Source: Melieria omissa (Eukaryota; Arthropoda; Insecta; Diptera; Ulidiidae). From it: a stretch of 64,000 bases of DNA. The stretch covers positions 79,894,450 to 79,958,449 of the forward strand of contig OZ020269.1 of the NCBI GenBank assembly GCA_963971225.1. The letters run 5' to 3'. A model generated the notes under the pieces. That model searched no databases. It was not told where the DNA came from and was given only the letters and a program-made list of their open reading frames with translations. The position numbers and the translations under genes are program-made. Shown here in pieces: positions 37,070 to 51,100 of the stretch (positions are counted from its first letter, which is position 1; each line of letters opens with the position of its first letter).

Positions 37070-38660
37070 TATAGGTTAAATGATTAATCATTTTACACAC
37101 TGTGTTCTTGCAGGGTATCTACGTATACACACTTTCGCAGCAACATGCGTGCGTGTAATTTACATACGCATTTGCAAATGTAAATGTAAATGTAAATATT
37201 ACACAAATTCTCGCGCCCACCTGTGCGTATACGCAACTTCTTCACATGACAACGCTAGAGATGCCAGTTCGCCGAGTCCGGGACTTTCGCAATTTTGGAA
37301 AGCAAAGTGTAATCGATATTAAATTTCTAGTCACACAAAAACGAGCAAGGAGAAATTAAGAGAACATTCTGAAAGCTGTTCTACCGAAGTTGGGTCTTTT
37401 TATTTTGCGTGATTTTACCACAATTGCATTAAAAAATTTCTTTATCTTCTTGACACAAATAATTCAATCAAAATTGTGCAATGAAGGAACACTGCACTTT
37501 GTTTTTGCGTAAAAGGTGGTGTTGGTCCCAAATGTATATGGAAAGAAATGGTTGACGTAAAATTGGGCAATTTTATTGCTACAACAGTGTATTTCAACAA
37601 CCAACGGCGGTTCAAAATTTTCCATAAACTAATTTCGAAAACACAAAACACTTATTGCATGAATCTTGCCGATGAAGCATAGGTTTTCTAATGCTTCTAG
37701 GGAGGACAAAATCAATAAAAATACGAAAGAGGACAGAGCAATATATTTGTCAAATCGAAAGAAGCTTTCGAAATGTTTTTCATCCGTCGCAGCTAACTCC
37801 GAGAATTTCAGCACAACTTTTAAGTCGAACTCGACACCCCGCGATTGACATCACTGGTGGATACTCACATTGACCGGAATTAATTGCGTAGGTATGTGTT
37901 TGTTCTGGGGTTTCGCGTAATAATATTGTTGTTGCGGCTGTTGTTTGCTTTGCTATTACTGTTATTGTTAATATTGTTATATGCGTTTCCCATTTGTGGA
38001 CTCGTTTCGTTACACTCGGCACATTTCGCCAGCAGTGCCGACCTCACTTTATTTGTTTGTTCTATACTCCCGTGCGACTTTCTGAAGCATAGCAAAAACA
38101 ACAATCGCAACGGCGACAGCGCAGAGGCAAAAATATTCGTAATGAATCCACTTGGCGTGGCAGCAGTGGGCGCCTCGCCATCCCGCTCCACAACTTCGTA
38201 AGTGTATGGATGGGTGTGTTCGCTAGGGAATTTCATTTCGATATAATGTTAATGAATCTCGTCGCTTGATGTCCGGCCAAGTACGGCAGATTCAATTTGA
38301 ACTGGGCTGCAGATCGCAGTCGGATTTCGTCGGCTGGAGTTGTGTTGTTACTAATTCTGAATGAATTAGGCAGCTGGCAGCTGGACTTTCTGAATTAAAT
38401 TCTGTACATTATGCAGGGTAGCCAGAAAAGTGAAATGAGACTGTAAATCTTCAACTCAAAGTGGCAAAAATGTTTAGTTATAAGAAGCTACAAGCCAGCT
38501 TACTGATTGAAGTAAACGAAGCTGGAGCATTAAAAAGTTTGCAAATAACTGGTTTTATTAGGTTAGGTTATGGTGGCTGCTTCTGTGTGATACCACACAT
38601 TTCATCCGCTTTTTTAAATGAGTATGCAACACTGTTTTATACACTCACACATTTCTAATG

Positions 38661-38896
38661 GATTAGGGAAGGGCGGGGAGGGGACCTACAGTTTAACGCC
38701 GAATCCAAACGGTTGTTGGCAGATTTGCTTTCACACTTGGAGGTTTTGCCATTGCTTGCCAAGAGCACACTTGTGCGGCTCTTTTTGTTCTCATCTGCTT
38801 CATGTGGATAGCGAGAGAAGTATACGAGTGTTTTACCCAGACCGAGCTAGGACTCGAACCCAGCCAACGCGCTACGCACTGGACTATCGAGGCCGG
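38661..38896 (-). mobile_element. tRNA-derived SINE
   Basis: Read on the minus strand, the 5' part contains an A-box-like TAGTCCAGTGCGTAGCGC. Spaced after it as in a tRNA gene is a perfect B box, GGTTCGAGTCC. A unique body of about 170 bases follows, ending in ctgtaggtcccctccccgcc and ctaatccat. CTAATG lies directly outside both ends (38655-38660 and 38897-38902), a short possible target duplication. The upstream half cannot fold as a complete functional tRNA, and the extra body argues for a SINE and against a tRNA gene. Confidence 0.75.
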
Positions 38897-38902
38897 CTAA
38901 TG

Positions 38903-41483
38903 AGTTTAAATAAAATATCAACATTTTGACCACAATTTTGTTAAAAATAATAATAGACAATTTTTTAAACATATGTATGTTCTATGTATGTATGTAAACG
39001 TATCTATAAATTTGCCCATAGCTGAGTTTAAGTACTCTTAAGGCAAGTGTTCGTTTGTGAAATTTCACAGTGGCTTTGAGTATAAGCGGCCTGTAGTAAC
39101 CATTTTGGAAAACTGGTACTAAAATACTTATTTTACCTTTTATAATTGGCTCTGCGGGGCATACGTATTACGCCAAGCTCCTGTCAGAAAACGAAGGAAC
39201 GGCGAAGACAGGTAGATTGAGCGACAACAACTCTGCAAGTCCGATCGATATCGCGAGATGGCTGCAGTGACAAATCGACCGTAAGGCAAATTTTCTAATT
39301 AACGCTCAGTTTAATATATTCAAAGGCAGCCGGCAAACATGACAGCTTCACTTGTCGCCTCCTCCCGCCCGACAGCGGTCAGTCGGTGGGCACATTTTGT
39401 TTTGAGTAATCTTTTCGGTTGCTTAACGCAAATCCTGCTCACAGCTTTTTCGTGCGGTTTGTCAAACGCATAGCAGACGCCGACAACGACCAAAAACCAT
39501 AAAAAGTAGCGCGTTTAAGCCAAAAAGTACCCCAAGGACGATGGCGTAGTTAGGTTGGCCGAGATTGAGGCGAGTCGGAAAAAAGAAGGGAAATTATTTC
39601 ACCTCACTCTGGCCACGCGCCGACCGCTGCGACGTGTTTGTATCGCACTTTTTATGCGCCCAGTGATGCTAACCAAGGCTGCTTTTTTACTGTTGTTGTT
39701 GTCGCTGTCGTTGAAGCTGTTGTTGAAGCTGTTGTTGACCGTAAATGTTGCTGCGCTTGTTTAAAATAAATCTATTATACGTTTGGGAAAAACGGCGCAG
39801 CGACAGCAACTTGTCCATGAAGTGTCATTATGTGGCCAAGGATAAAAAGGATTTTGCGCGAATGCTGCTTGTCGGGGACGCACCGTCAATGCTGCGGACA
39901 GCTTTACGAACGCACACATACGCGCTGTCGCACTTGCTGTCGATGGCAATGACGATGACGATAGAGTTAAGGTCCCGAACAGAAAGTCACGCAAGACTGA
40001 ACAATTTATAGACACACACACACCATGCGCGCAGACAAAGCACGTAAATGCACACATTAACACACATACACACAGGCACACGCATACGCACGCAGCCGCA
40101 CACGTACGCGTACGAGTGCGGCATGAACGCATTGCGGCAATCACGTCGTGTGAGTGTTCGCCAGAGTCAACTCAAGTCTAGGAAAAGAAAAATTGTTTTC
40201 CATCAACATGTGTTCTCTTTTTTGGCTTTGTCGCTTTCGCTTTTGGTTTTTCGCCATTCGAGAATTCCATGCACGCTGACACGCTGTCAACATGTTAGTC
40301 GTCTAGGCGCTGAATGGCGACACTGGATGGGTTGAAGATGCCACATCGCGCTCGCTCGCTCGCTTCTCTGCGGCCGGCCAGTCGCCTGATGAGGGATGAC
40401 AGGCGCTACAAGCGTTCGGAGCATTCGTGAAAATCGATTATGAAAATCGCCTCAGATATTTACGTAAAACACTTACCCGCCCGCCGCCGGCACGCCCGGC
40501 CGTCATGTTTGTGTTTTGCTGCGAAAACGCCGAGTGTCGATACGGAAGTACGCGCTCCAGTTGTAGGACGACGACACAGGCATGGCGAGAGCGCCAGTGG
40601 ATTTTGCATAAATATTTTAATAACATTTCGGCATAAATTTATCAGCGCATAAGCGTGACTCGGAAGAGTTTAGGGGACGAGATTCTGCGGGGCGCGGGCG
40701 GCGGCTAGCTGAAAACTTGTGCAAGTTTCGCTGGCTTGTGTAGTGCTTGTAAGTGTCTTTTTGTAGCTTCGGTTGTTGTTTGTTGTTGGTTGTTGTAAGT
40801 TGACGGACGAGCGAATGAACGGACGAGTGAAATATTACGGATTCGCATAAATCAGGCAAACATGAACTTTTACATCTGCTGCCGCTGTGTTATTTGCCAG
40901 AGCAGTTTTAAAGGAGACGAGAGCACGTCGGTTAACGAAATATGAGTATGATTTGAAAATTAATTTGCATACTTTTAGGCGTACACAAGACGGCAGCGGC
41001 GCTGCAAATTGAGTTTTTAAGTGACTCCACTCCGCACTCAGTTTTAGTCTGTGAGTTAGTTAAAAATCACAAACAGTGCAACTCAGTGAAAAACTTTTTT
41101 ATTCTAATTTACAAAAAAAACACATGAATTCATTTGCATACTTTGGAGCGCATGAACACAAAGTTCATTTACACCGGAAAAAAGTTTGAATTGGAATTAA
41201 ATTCGACTAACAAATTTAAATAAGTCTTCGAGCAGCGCCAACGAGGAGCAAATACTGCTAGTACATCCAGTTTAGAATGGAGTTGGTTGCATTGGGTCAC
41301 GGAATAAGCGCAGCGAAGCACAAATGCACCCAAATTATATGGAAATCAAATTCCATTTAGTATGCATTAATAATATTTTGCAACATTTTATACAGCGACC
41401 AAAGCGTGGAATAGCGACTGCCCACATGTATACCTGTATATGTAGGACCACGCCCTCTTCAGGGGTGAGCAGAATTCCTAATC
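38903..41483. other. Non-coding stretch
   Basis: GC-rich patches (39300-39500, 40350-40700) and a CA-rich tract (40012-40110) are seen. No exon or element could be supported. Confidence 0.6.
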
Positions 41484-41550
41484 CAGTGGCGCACAAAAGA
41501 TTTGGGCCGAATACCATTTTAAACCCCAAAACCCCCTGCGTGCGCCACTG
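41484..41550. mobile_element. 67 bp hAT-like miniature element
   Basis: Terminal inverted repeats CAGTGGCGCAC lie at both ends of a 67 bp segment. Its interior shares gccgaataccatt with the related sequence at 44795. CAGTGG-type ends are common in hAT elements. No 8 bp duplication is evident. Confidence 0.55.
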
Positions 41551-44500
41551 GTTTGATCGGCACAACAGTAGCACAACGCTGCCAATACAACGCATACAGT
41601 GTCGCGATTTTAAATTCGCTATCGAGAGAGATTCTATTACTAAATAAAACTACATAGTGTTTTTTTAATTAATTTTGATCCAAAAGCCTCGCATCTGTTA
41701 ACTTATAAGTATATCTAATTATTTGTTAATAATACTTTTCACTTTTCTTTTCATATAAACACGTAAGTATATATGTTCCAAAAAAGAACCGATTTAGTTT
41801 GGTTACTTTGGACAATGGTCTAAAATATTTCAATGCATCATGGAAGAGTTGTTATGCTAAATATTTTCTTGTTTAAATAAAGCCATTCCTTGCGTGAAAA
41901 ATAGCTGCAATCAAAAACGACTAAATTAGGGTTAAAAGGGGAGGGAATGAGTTACATTTTCGACGTCTGGTGTGTGTGTTGTAAGTTTGCAAGCATCGGT
42001 GTACTTAACACTGAATCCAGTCATTGTTACGTATTAAGTCGAATTGTCCTGCCTCCCTTGAATTCATTCCTTATTCCGTCGACATTCTGCCATATGTATC
42101 TTGTCCCTAACCCAACCAACCATTCATTCATTTTGCAATTTCGAACGGCGCGCACTAAGCGCCACCGCTCGTATCGTCTTTATGCGAATTTAATGCCTTT
42201 CAATTTCTTTTCGCTATTTCTCCTCAACACAGTATAAGTGCATACAAAAGGGTGTATGTTCTTATTCCTTGCATTGTTTTCCTACTGTATCCTTCTTACT
42301 TTTTGCTCTCTCACGTCCTTCCCCCAGTGGAATCTTTTCCTGATTCATATTTCAACACTCGTGAAATCTGCGTTTCAATTTCCACTTCTACAAGATGTTT
42401 TCTTTTTCGAAATTCGCACCCAATTTGAAATTACCAGCAAATTTTCTCTTTTTCACTCTGCTCCTAAATAACCTAAAATCAAAACAAATGGCGTCACGCT
42501 TCAATTACTAATCGCCAGCAAATTCTCTTATTAGATTACTTTCACTGATTCTCCCTCTCGCGTGCACTTTTTCTGCCCAACGTCTAAATATTTTGGCAAT
42601 TTTTCACATCTCCCGGCGCTGCGTCATGCTCGCCCAGCACCACCCACCACTCCGCCGCAGTCGACGCGACGCTCAGCGGCGGCTCGTCAGCAAAGTGTCG
42701 CTGATAGATTTACTGTAACGGTGATGGATCATTTACTTAAACAATTTAAAGTGCCTAGCCGCTCTGCTCATCTCTGGCCAACCCCTCGTTCCGTTTCGTC
42801 CCGTCCCGTCCGCCTTCGCCGCCATGGTCCCCAATACATAGTCGCGCTGGTTTAGGACACGGGACAGTGAGCTGACAACGAGCACAAGGCGCAGCGAAAG
42901 TTTCATTTCAGAATACTTTTTTCGGCTCCCGATTCGGTGCGATTTATAATTTTATCAACATGAAAATCCATTAAAAAGTTTGCTTTATCGCCTTTTTGTG
43001 GGTGGTGACACAAATTGTGCCGCAGTGCGTAAAGTTGTTTTTTCTTCCTTTTTGCTTTATGCTCGCTTTATCCGCCGATCCTTGACAAATTCTATCTGCT
43101 GGAAAGGGCCGCATAAATTACAAAATTTTATTTTTATACTCGCATTTGTGTCAAACACTTTGAGGAGCAGCGCTGTATCACAATGTTACACATTCGAAGG
43201 TGCAAAGAAAAAATTAGTCAGCGGCGGGTCGGGATTTTTGATTGAAGATGCGAAAGCGGATGTAACGTTACGAATGCGCCGAATGCCAAGTCCCCCGGGG
43301 GCCGGTAGCATAGTGGCGACCTTTTTCTTCGAGCGGAAGTGTGATTAAGCCGGAAGAGTTGGCAACACTGCTACTTCAATTGTTGTTGCTTCAGTTCCCG
43401 TTCCAGTTGAGGACTCAATAACGCACCAGGGTTGCTTCTTAATCGCCAAGAAAATATTAATTAGAAATTAGCGATAAACGGGCCGGAGCAAATATACCAA
43501 AAGGTGAAAAATTAATATCCAAAGTGAAAATAGATAAATTGGCGGAAATTAGCGTCGATAATTTGGGTGCGCATATGAGGAAGGATTTGTAATTGGCTGT
43601 AATTATTTTACAGCGATAAAGAGTCTAAGGCTTAGAAATCATTCCATATTTTATGCCCAAATCGGGCATACATATTAGTCAAATAGTTCTTATAAATACC
43701 TATGTATTTAGATCCACAATTATGATTTTCTGTCATTAGTCATAAAAAATATAGTCATGGGAAGGAAGGTAGATGGTTACGGCAAACTTTTGAGTAACCA
43801 CGCACAAGCTTTATGGAGACCTGGGCCTTAAAGCCAACCCGCATCGTCCAAATAGGACCTGATGGATTTCAGTGTTGTCTCAGAGAGAGAGCTAATCAGA
43901 CTGTTCTCCAAGAAATGTAGTTTTTTAAATGCTAAGGCAGTAGGTAGAGTTAAAAGGATAAAGAAAGGTGGACTGACAAATGCAAGACCAGTTGAGACCA
44001 TTTCACTTCTTGTATTTCAAATAATATATTTAATTTGGTGAGATACTAATAGTCAAACAAAACAGACTAAAACACATTTCCTTTTTATTTTAAGTTTTCG
44101 CAATTGTAAAACATTTATTACCGAAGAATTAAAAACTCGTAAAAACGCTTAACTAACTTTTTGAAGAAAAATTACAGAGAAGATTTAAATGCATTGAAAA
44201 ACTCATTAGTTAGCCAGACAACAACCAATAATTCAGTATTTCTAAATATTTGAATTAAAAAAAATGTTAAAATTCGTTTATTCAGTTCATTAAATAATTT
44301 AAAAGTTCATAAATATTCTAAATGCAATCGTAAAATAGCAACATTTTGTTTTCTAGCCCTTTAATCCAAATTTAAAATGCATTTAGTAAAAATATAATTT
44401 AAAAGCATTATGCTTTAATAAGAGTTTAGGACAATTTTTAAACGATTGCAATTGGTTGATTTTTTTTAATGATTGAATAAATGCATCTTTGTAAATTAAT

Positions 44501-44794
44501 TATAATTGTTTAGTGTCTCGTTTGATAATTTGTTAACAGTTGAAATATTTGATTTGTTGTATAAAATAATTAATACTAATGGGCTATCTATTTGATCGTT
44601 TCAAGTTTTTGGTTATTGGTGCAACTTCATAACTTCTGCCCAGTCTCCGAGGCTAAGTTTTACGATTATTCAACTCGTCTCTGGAACTAGCTACCTTCCG
44701 TGCCTTTATTTATTGATTATTTGTAACTATTTATTGATTTTCACATTGAAAACTCATAGGTCTGACCAGACCCTTATATGTAAATCGGACGGTT
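41551..44794. other. Non-coding stretch
   Basis: AT-rich with a GC-rich patch at about 42600-42850. The stretch 43980-44640 is extremely AT-rich. No supportable exon or element. Confidence 0.6.
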
Positions 44795-44930
44795 CAGTGG
44801 GGCGCACAAGATTTCACTTTGGGGGAGAGGAGGGCGTTTGCGTACAACTTTTGAGCCAAATACCATTCGAAAGCAAATTTTGTACCAGCAATTTTTGTAT
44901 TGAGGGGGGCTGGGGTTGAACCCTCAAACA
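44795..44930 (+). mobile_element. Relative of the 41484 hAT-like element, one end visible
   Basis: Starts CAGTGGGGCGCACAAGATTT, close to the start of the 41484 element, and shares gagccaaataccatt with it. The matching right end was not found, so it is truncated or diverged. Confidence 0.45.
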
Positions 44931-46674
44931 CAATATAGATCTCAATTCAACATAAGTTACTCGTACTCCAGCCACACATTTTTCGGCTATGTATTTTTTT
45001 ATTAAAGTTCGCAGTGAGGAGTTTGGAATATTGAATTCGGACAATTTTTCTTATACCAAGCAAACTAAAAGTATTTTGCTTACGGAAGATGAATGAATTG
45101 AATAGATTTGTTTTGGATAGCGATACTTTGTATACGAATTTCATAAAAATTTTGTTAAAATAAAAACCTATTTTATATAAAAAAAATTGAATCTATGTTG
45201 TTGTTGATCGTCATAGGCAAACCATATTCAAGTATGTTGGAGAAATAACCCTTTTACTTGAGTCGAAAGTTTATCATCTTTTTTTCAACCGAAACCGAAC
45301 TCAAACTTTCAAACTTTCATGACTAATTAATTATGTTGGAAGAAAATTACGAGGAAAAAGTATAAAAGGCATGCAAACTACTCCATGTTTCTAGAAAACT
45401 TCATTCAGGTCTACCCAGAAATATTTCTGCTTAAATTGCACTGACTTGTTCACAAATCAATAAGAAATATTGTAGTTCTAGGAAGAGTGTGGGAGCTTGA
45501 AATGTCTGTCCAGATCCAATTGCTAAGGGGAGCGTGAAAGCAATATCTCAAAAATCCATTAGTGCAAATAAATTTCAAACGTACGTTAGGTGCTAAATGT
45601 AATTTTTGTTATTATTACTTTTCGTTTTTATTCTATCCTTTTTCATTACTTATGTCAAGATGAAAAAATTTGTCAATTATGCTTTAATATAAAACTTTGA
45701 TTCTGTGTCCCAGATGCTTAGACAAAAACATAGATAAACAGAGCTTTGGCGCACGCTGTGCAGTATCGTTCTGCATTTACTCCAACTTGGGTTGATTATG
45801 TTCAATTAGTGATGAGTGTTCAATAAGTTATGTCAGGCCACAAGCCAGACAAGCACGCTTACATATGTATGTGTGTTTGCATACAATTTTGCATAAATCT
45901 GCAATATGCCGACCTCATCGGGGACTGATTGCATTGCATGCAAACTAAGCGAATTTAGTGTAGAGTACAATTTTATTATACCAAATATTTCGCTAATAAC
46001 TGCGACTGAACCGGATTTGCAGCACACGCGCTCAAACGCAAGTGGGAAGGAACTCCAGTTCATTAAACTCCGCACAGAAATTGCCACGTCAATTTCTCGC
46101 AATAAAACGTAATCGCACTTGTATTCGCACTCGCACGCCTGTGTGCGTATTCGTGTGTGTGTGTGCGAACACGTTTCGGTGCCGGCGCAAGCAGCGAGCC
46201 AGTCAGCCAAGCTTGTCGTAAAACATTCGTCGTAACGCAACTAATAAATTGTTTAAATTGAAGTCTGCCATTTGAGATTCCCGAGAGACTCAGACTGGAG
46301 CAAAGATAAAACATTACAAATTGTATGAAATTTGCGGGCCAAGAAGTGTGCGGGGCGGTGGGCGGTTGCGGGAGGGCGCCACGAGGCAATCAGATGGACG
46401 ACTGTATGTAGATGGGTGCGTACGTGTACGTGTACGTGCCAGCGCCACATGGCCACTGCCACATGTGGGTGTGGGTGTGTCTTTGACTGCTGTACGTACC
46501 AGTACGTACGTGCATATTTAACGGTATAAAATGTTTTCTATCTGATCGACGTTCTGTCAGCCTGTCACAAATACTTCAGCAACAAATACAGCAAAACACT
46601 CTGGCAGAAGTGAGCGCTGCGAGCACCATTTCACTATGCCGCCTGCCCCTAGCGCACAGCCTTCCGCTTCCCGC

Positions 46675-46689
46675 CCCCCCCCCCCCCCC
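46675..46689. repeat. Poly-C run
   Basis: About 14-15 consecutive C residues, followed by a low-complexity region including GTT and GAT repeats (46850-47140). Confidence 0.85.
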
Positions 46690-47789
46690 TCCAACACGTA
46701 CACACCTCACAACAACAATTGACAATACTGACATATCGAAAAACATTACAATGAAATTACAGAGCGAAATGCTGCTCGGTCTCCACCTCAAGTGCCAACG
46801 TTGCCGGCGCCCGTTCGCACGCGCGTCCTATCCGCATGCATACAGCATGTTGGCGTTGTTTACATTGCTGTTGTTGTTGTGGTTGTTGTTGTTCAATGTT
46901 ATTATTTTTGCTGTTGCCGAAATGCTGGCGATAATGTTAAGCGACGGCAACGGAACAACATGCGGGGGTATGTGGTTGTTTTTGCTGCCGATGACTGTGA
47001 CGAGGCTGAATGATGATGATGATGATGAGTGTGATGGTGATGGCAATGGTGACGGCTGTGGCGGCAATGACGCCGACGATGGCGACGATGATGATGATGA
47101 TGTTGCTGTTGTTTTTGTTGTTGCTGATGATGTCGTTGTTGATGAATTTCATTTTCGTGTCAAAGTAATTTGTCGCAATTGTACGCCTACTCTCGTCCCC
47201 TCCGGGCTATTGCCACCCCAGGTACCCGCACAATAGCGCCAACACGAGAAGTGTGCAGTTCGCAATTCCATGCATCATGCGGAATGGCTTCTGTGCCGAG
47301 CTGAACGCCAAATTTGGGTCATAAAATGATTCTGCTTTTTTCACCAGTAGCGAGTTTCGCTTCTATACTCACACCCACAAACGAAACCAGGGCTGATGTG
47401 CAATAGTCGGTTCGAAAACTTTACGCCCACTTACGTAACATTCGAACACCCGATTCAGTATTGGAGCCGAATGCCTAAGTAGTAAATCAGTGAGTGAAAT
47501 ATTGAGCAATGTTCCAAACCAGATCAAAACATTAAAAATATCTTCTTAAGTTGGGAGTTTGTTCATTGAGCAACATACAAAAACATACTAATTAAGTAAC
47601 TTGTATGTGGAAATGGGTCGACTTATTTCCCTAAAACTATACAATTCGTTAGAACTACTAGAATCAGTTGAATGTTGTTGTTCCACCAAAATTAAAAAAT
47701 CGGGTACCTTCTGTTAACATACGGAAATCTCCGCCTCTTGGGAAACCCGTCACAATTGTTTTTTTTTTTAATAAACATCTCACAGGTCA

Positions 47790-48125
47790 ATGCTGGGTTA
47801 AAAGTTTGTAAGGGGGAAACATGGTTTAATAGGTTCATTGACTTCGAACTTTGTAAATGAATAAGTCGAAACGTATTTTTAATTTTTCGAAAATGTAAAT
47901 TTGACTATGTCAACGATGGATTCGTAGTTTGTGTGGGAAAACATAACTTATAGGTCTATTGACTTCAAACTTTGTGAAAGCACTTCAAATAAGAAATATT
48001 TAGACAAGTCTTTTTTCATTTAAATCTAACGGGGTTAACAAAGGTTTAACATAAACTTGATTGTTTTTAGTCCATTGGCTTTAAAGTTGCGTGCAAAGTC
48101 GCCGGGCCCTGTAAGAGTATATAAA
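47790..48125 (+). repeat. Degenerate tandem array, period about 115-120 bp, ending in the dispersed repeat copy 2
   Basis: Three diverged units align by ttcattgacttcgaactttgt (about 47836), ctattgacttcaaactttgt (about 47957) and ccattggctttaaagttgcgt (about 48071). The last unit continues into gtgcaaag-cgccgggccctg, which matches the block at 4530-4600. The family is not recognised. Confidence 0.5.
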
Positions 48126-51100
48126 ATATGCATGGAATTCTTACGAAGCTCTTTCGAATATGCAATCATGCCAAAGAATTTTGGATTCCTTGCTAAAGAT
48201 TTCTGTAAGACTGTAAGATGTCTAAATATCTTAAGCTATCAAAACCAAACCCCCTACCAAGTCGCTTCTTTTTGTTGATGCTTGAGGAATTTAGCATCAT
48301 CCAGCAGGAAAAACTTGGGGGAAACCTTCTCGAAGCTTTGCTATCAACAAGGATCTTATAGGCTTTAGTGTTATTTGGAGACTGCCACCTAGCATAGCGA
48401 CTTCTTCTGTACTTTGATTCCTACGTTTATATTATATTCAAAATATGTTCGTGTGCATGTATGTTTGTATGTATGCGTGGTTGAGTACGGATTTGCTGTC
48501 AGTGAACAAGACATAGTATGGGCATGAAATGCTTCCTAGTGATTGGAAAGCAATACTAATCAAACGCTCTCAGGCCTCAATTCCGTTTGTCCTTCGCCCA
48601 TTTGTCTCTTGCTCTGCGCTCCTTTGTCCGTGTCCCGCTCATGAATGGTTTATTGGACCACATTATGGCCAGGATTTACAATTTAATCAAATGTCTTTTC
48701 ATTACCTCCTTAAGGACACATAAATTTCAATTCTGTACTGATACCTCACAGCGTCGCACAGCGCCCATTCCTTGCCACTTGCCACTCGCCATTCAGTGCC
48801 CAGTTCCGAGCAGTGTTTGCGCTCCTGTTACTATGTACACACACAGCCACGGGCGCCGCCACCCCCGCCAACCTCCAATTCAATGCCTACGTCTCCGCGT
48901 CGCCGTTCGCAGCCGCAAGCCGGTGCCTACTCGCGTGCGGGTGGGCTGTTCGGCTGGCTTGATCTGGTTGGTTTGGTTGGCTCGGTTGTTTGTCAGCTGC
49001 CGGGGGCGTTAATGTTGCCGTCGACGCCTTTGTTGTTGTGCAGATTGGCGCTGTTTGTGCAGGCTGCTGCCGATGTCGACAGTGCTGTGTGTGGATCCTG
49101 TTAAGGGCATTTATATGAGTTCATTACGCGATTTCACATTTATATGAGCTCGCACAATATCCTTCGGGGAATTTCAGCTACGGAATGGCCGTAATTCGAT
49201 AATTGTGGTATTAGGCGGATGTATGCGGAGATGTGGGTACAGTGTGTGCAGTGCGTGCCGGTTCTCGCCACTTCCTTGTCCTCTAATGGAAATCGAAGTT
49301 ATTGGAAAATCGCACAGACGCACGAAATGTGTAGAAATGTGTTCTTGCTGCTCAGTGTTGCTTCAAGTTTGCTATGCTAATTCTATTTGAATGTGGTTTT
49401 TATGCACAATAAATAAATTTAGGCAGCCCTGAATGTGTTTAGGTAGGTAGGTAGGTAGCTGTGGCGATATGTGTTCATAGCCAAATTTGTAATCAAAGGT
49501 TGTGTTAAAACTTTTAGCGATTACGGCTTGCTTTTCTTTACGAAAAAATTACATAATATTTAACGCAAATATTTGGCTACGTGAATTAAATTTGCACTCT
49601 TTCAGCTGTAGTGTGAGACACATTGCGCTTTTCGATCTGATTCTGTTAAATACATTCAGTGTTCTCTAGTTCCCGAGAAGATCTGCAGACACCCCAAACC
49701 AAATAGAAACCAAAAATTGCATCCGACTGTTTGATAAAATTGCGTTGAACTACATTGATGACTGAATATGCATTATGAAAAATTAAATAAATGCAGTTAG
49801 TTAAATGGGCGACACATAAAACATCAGTAATCATAAGTCAAAGTTGAACTTTGTGCTCAAATGAATAAATAACCATTTGAGATAAAACTATTTAAAGCAA
49901 ATATAAATATTTTGTGTTGATATTTAGCTGCAAAAGTACACTTTGAAGAAAAAATTATCAAATTTAATTTCTCTCATTTCTCTCATTTCATGCAGGGGTC
50001 TTTCTTTCTCTCATTTCAAGTTCGCTACTACTTATTTATGCCGCTAACACACTTAAAAATGGCTTCTTACCTCAAAACTTCACACGCACAACCTCATACC
50101 TCAAAACTTCTCCACTCGACATACCTCAAAACTTCTCCACTCGCGGCCCAACTCACTAACTGCAGCGTCAGGGCGGAAGATTTAATATCGCGCAAAGCTC
50201 TTCTATTTTCTCAGTTTTCGCATATTTCAGGAAGGAAAATATTTTCCGTTCAGATTCGCTTGCAACTGAATTGCATTTTTCACCTGTTTTACATGTGGCG
50301 GCTACTTGCCAACAACAACAACGGGCAACACGCCCACTACTCTGCCTTCCGCACTCCAGGTTAATGTTTCCGGAACAACGCCGTTTTCTCGTCGGCTTCA
50401 GTGCTGCTGCTCGCCGGCGACCAGTCAGCGTGATGCCATTTGCAGCGCTGGATTTAGTCGACGCCCGCGACCCGCCCGGCGCCCTCCATGCCAATATCAT
50501 AACCTCAGCCAAGCGACCGACGCACAGTGGGGTAATATATAAGTAAAGTGCCGATTAATTCAAAAATGAAAAATCAAGATACAACTATGGTTTTGGTACC
50601 GGGTGAAAGGGGATAAAGTTCTGTATCGCTATGTGAAAGAGTTGTTGCAAAATAGTTTACCGTTTTCCCGCAAAGCACTCTGAAAGTTGACATTTATTTT
50701 CAGTTTTTGTGCGCACAGCGATAAACGTGTTTTTGTCGTCACTTAAAAAGATTTCTTTGTGTGAATTTGAAAAACTATTGAAAAATTAATGATGCAGCCT
50801 TCATGTTCAGGTATTTCAGCAATGCAATGTGTATTTGGTTTTGTTAAAAAATGTTTATAAGTATTTCATTTAATTTTTTGTTTAAAAGCATAATAATTGT
50901 CTAATTTTTTACCTTTTCATAGACATATAGTTGTGAGTCTTGTGAGGTCGGGCAAAACTGTTTTCCTTAGCGTATAGCTTAGATATTTCAGTAACATTTT
51001 ATGAAAAAAAAAGTTGCGCGATGTTGCGCACTTTTCCAGCATTTCGATTTTTGTGTGCGCACCCAAGGGCCTCATGCATGCATTGTGCAAACGAAATTGA

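Larger units (their letters stand above)
29464..38660. other. Upstream region or large 5' intron: no proven exon
   Basis: No coding exon could be supported. Visible features are a degenerate ACTCG/CTCAA-rich tract (30112-30214), a CAG repeat (31364-31386) within a GC-rich island (31300-32000), a perfect hairpin (32515-32549), an ATAA repeat (34787-34808), and a cluster of TTTCTATCAG motifs (36702-37069). The GC-rich island could hold a promoter or untranslated exon, but no decisive signal is visible. Confidence 0.6.

Noticed and set aside
38820..38900. tRNA gene on the minus strand
   Set aside because: The A-box-like and B-box sequences are present, but acceptor and anticodon stems do not pair. 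A unique body follows, as in a SINE.
46610..47236. Open frame of 208 codons on the plus strand
   Set aside because: The product is mostly simple repeats (poly-Pro from the C-run, poly-Leu from GTT, poly-Asp from GAT). No domain is visible, so it is a low-complexity artefact.
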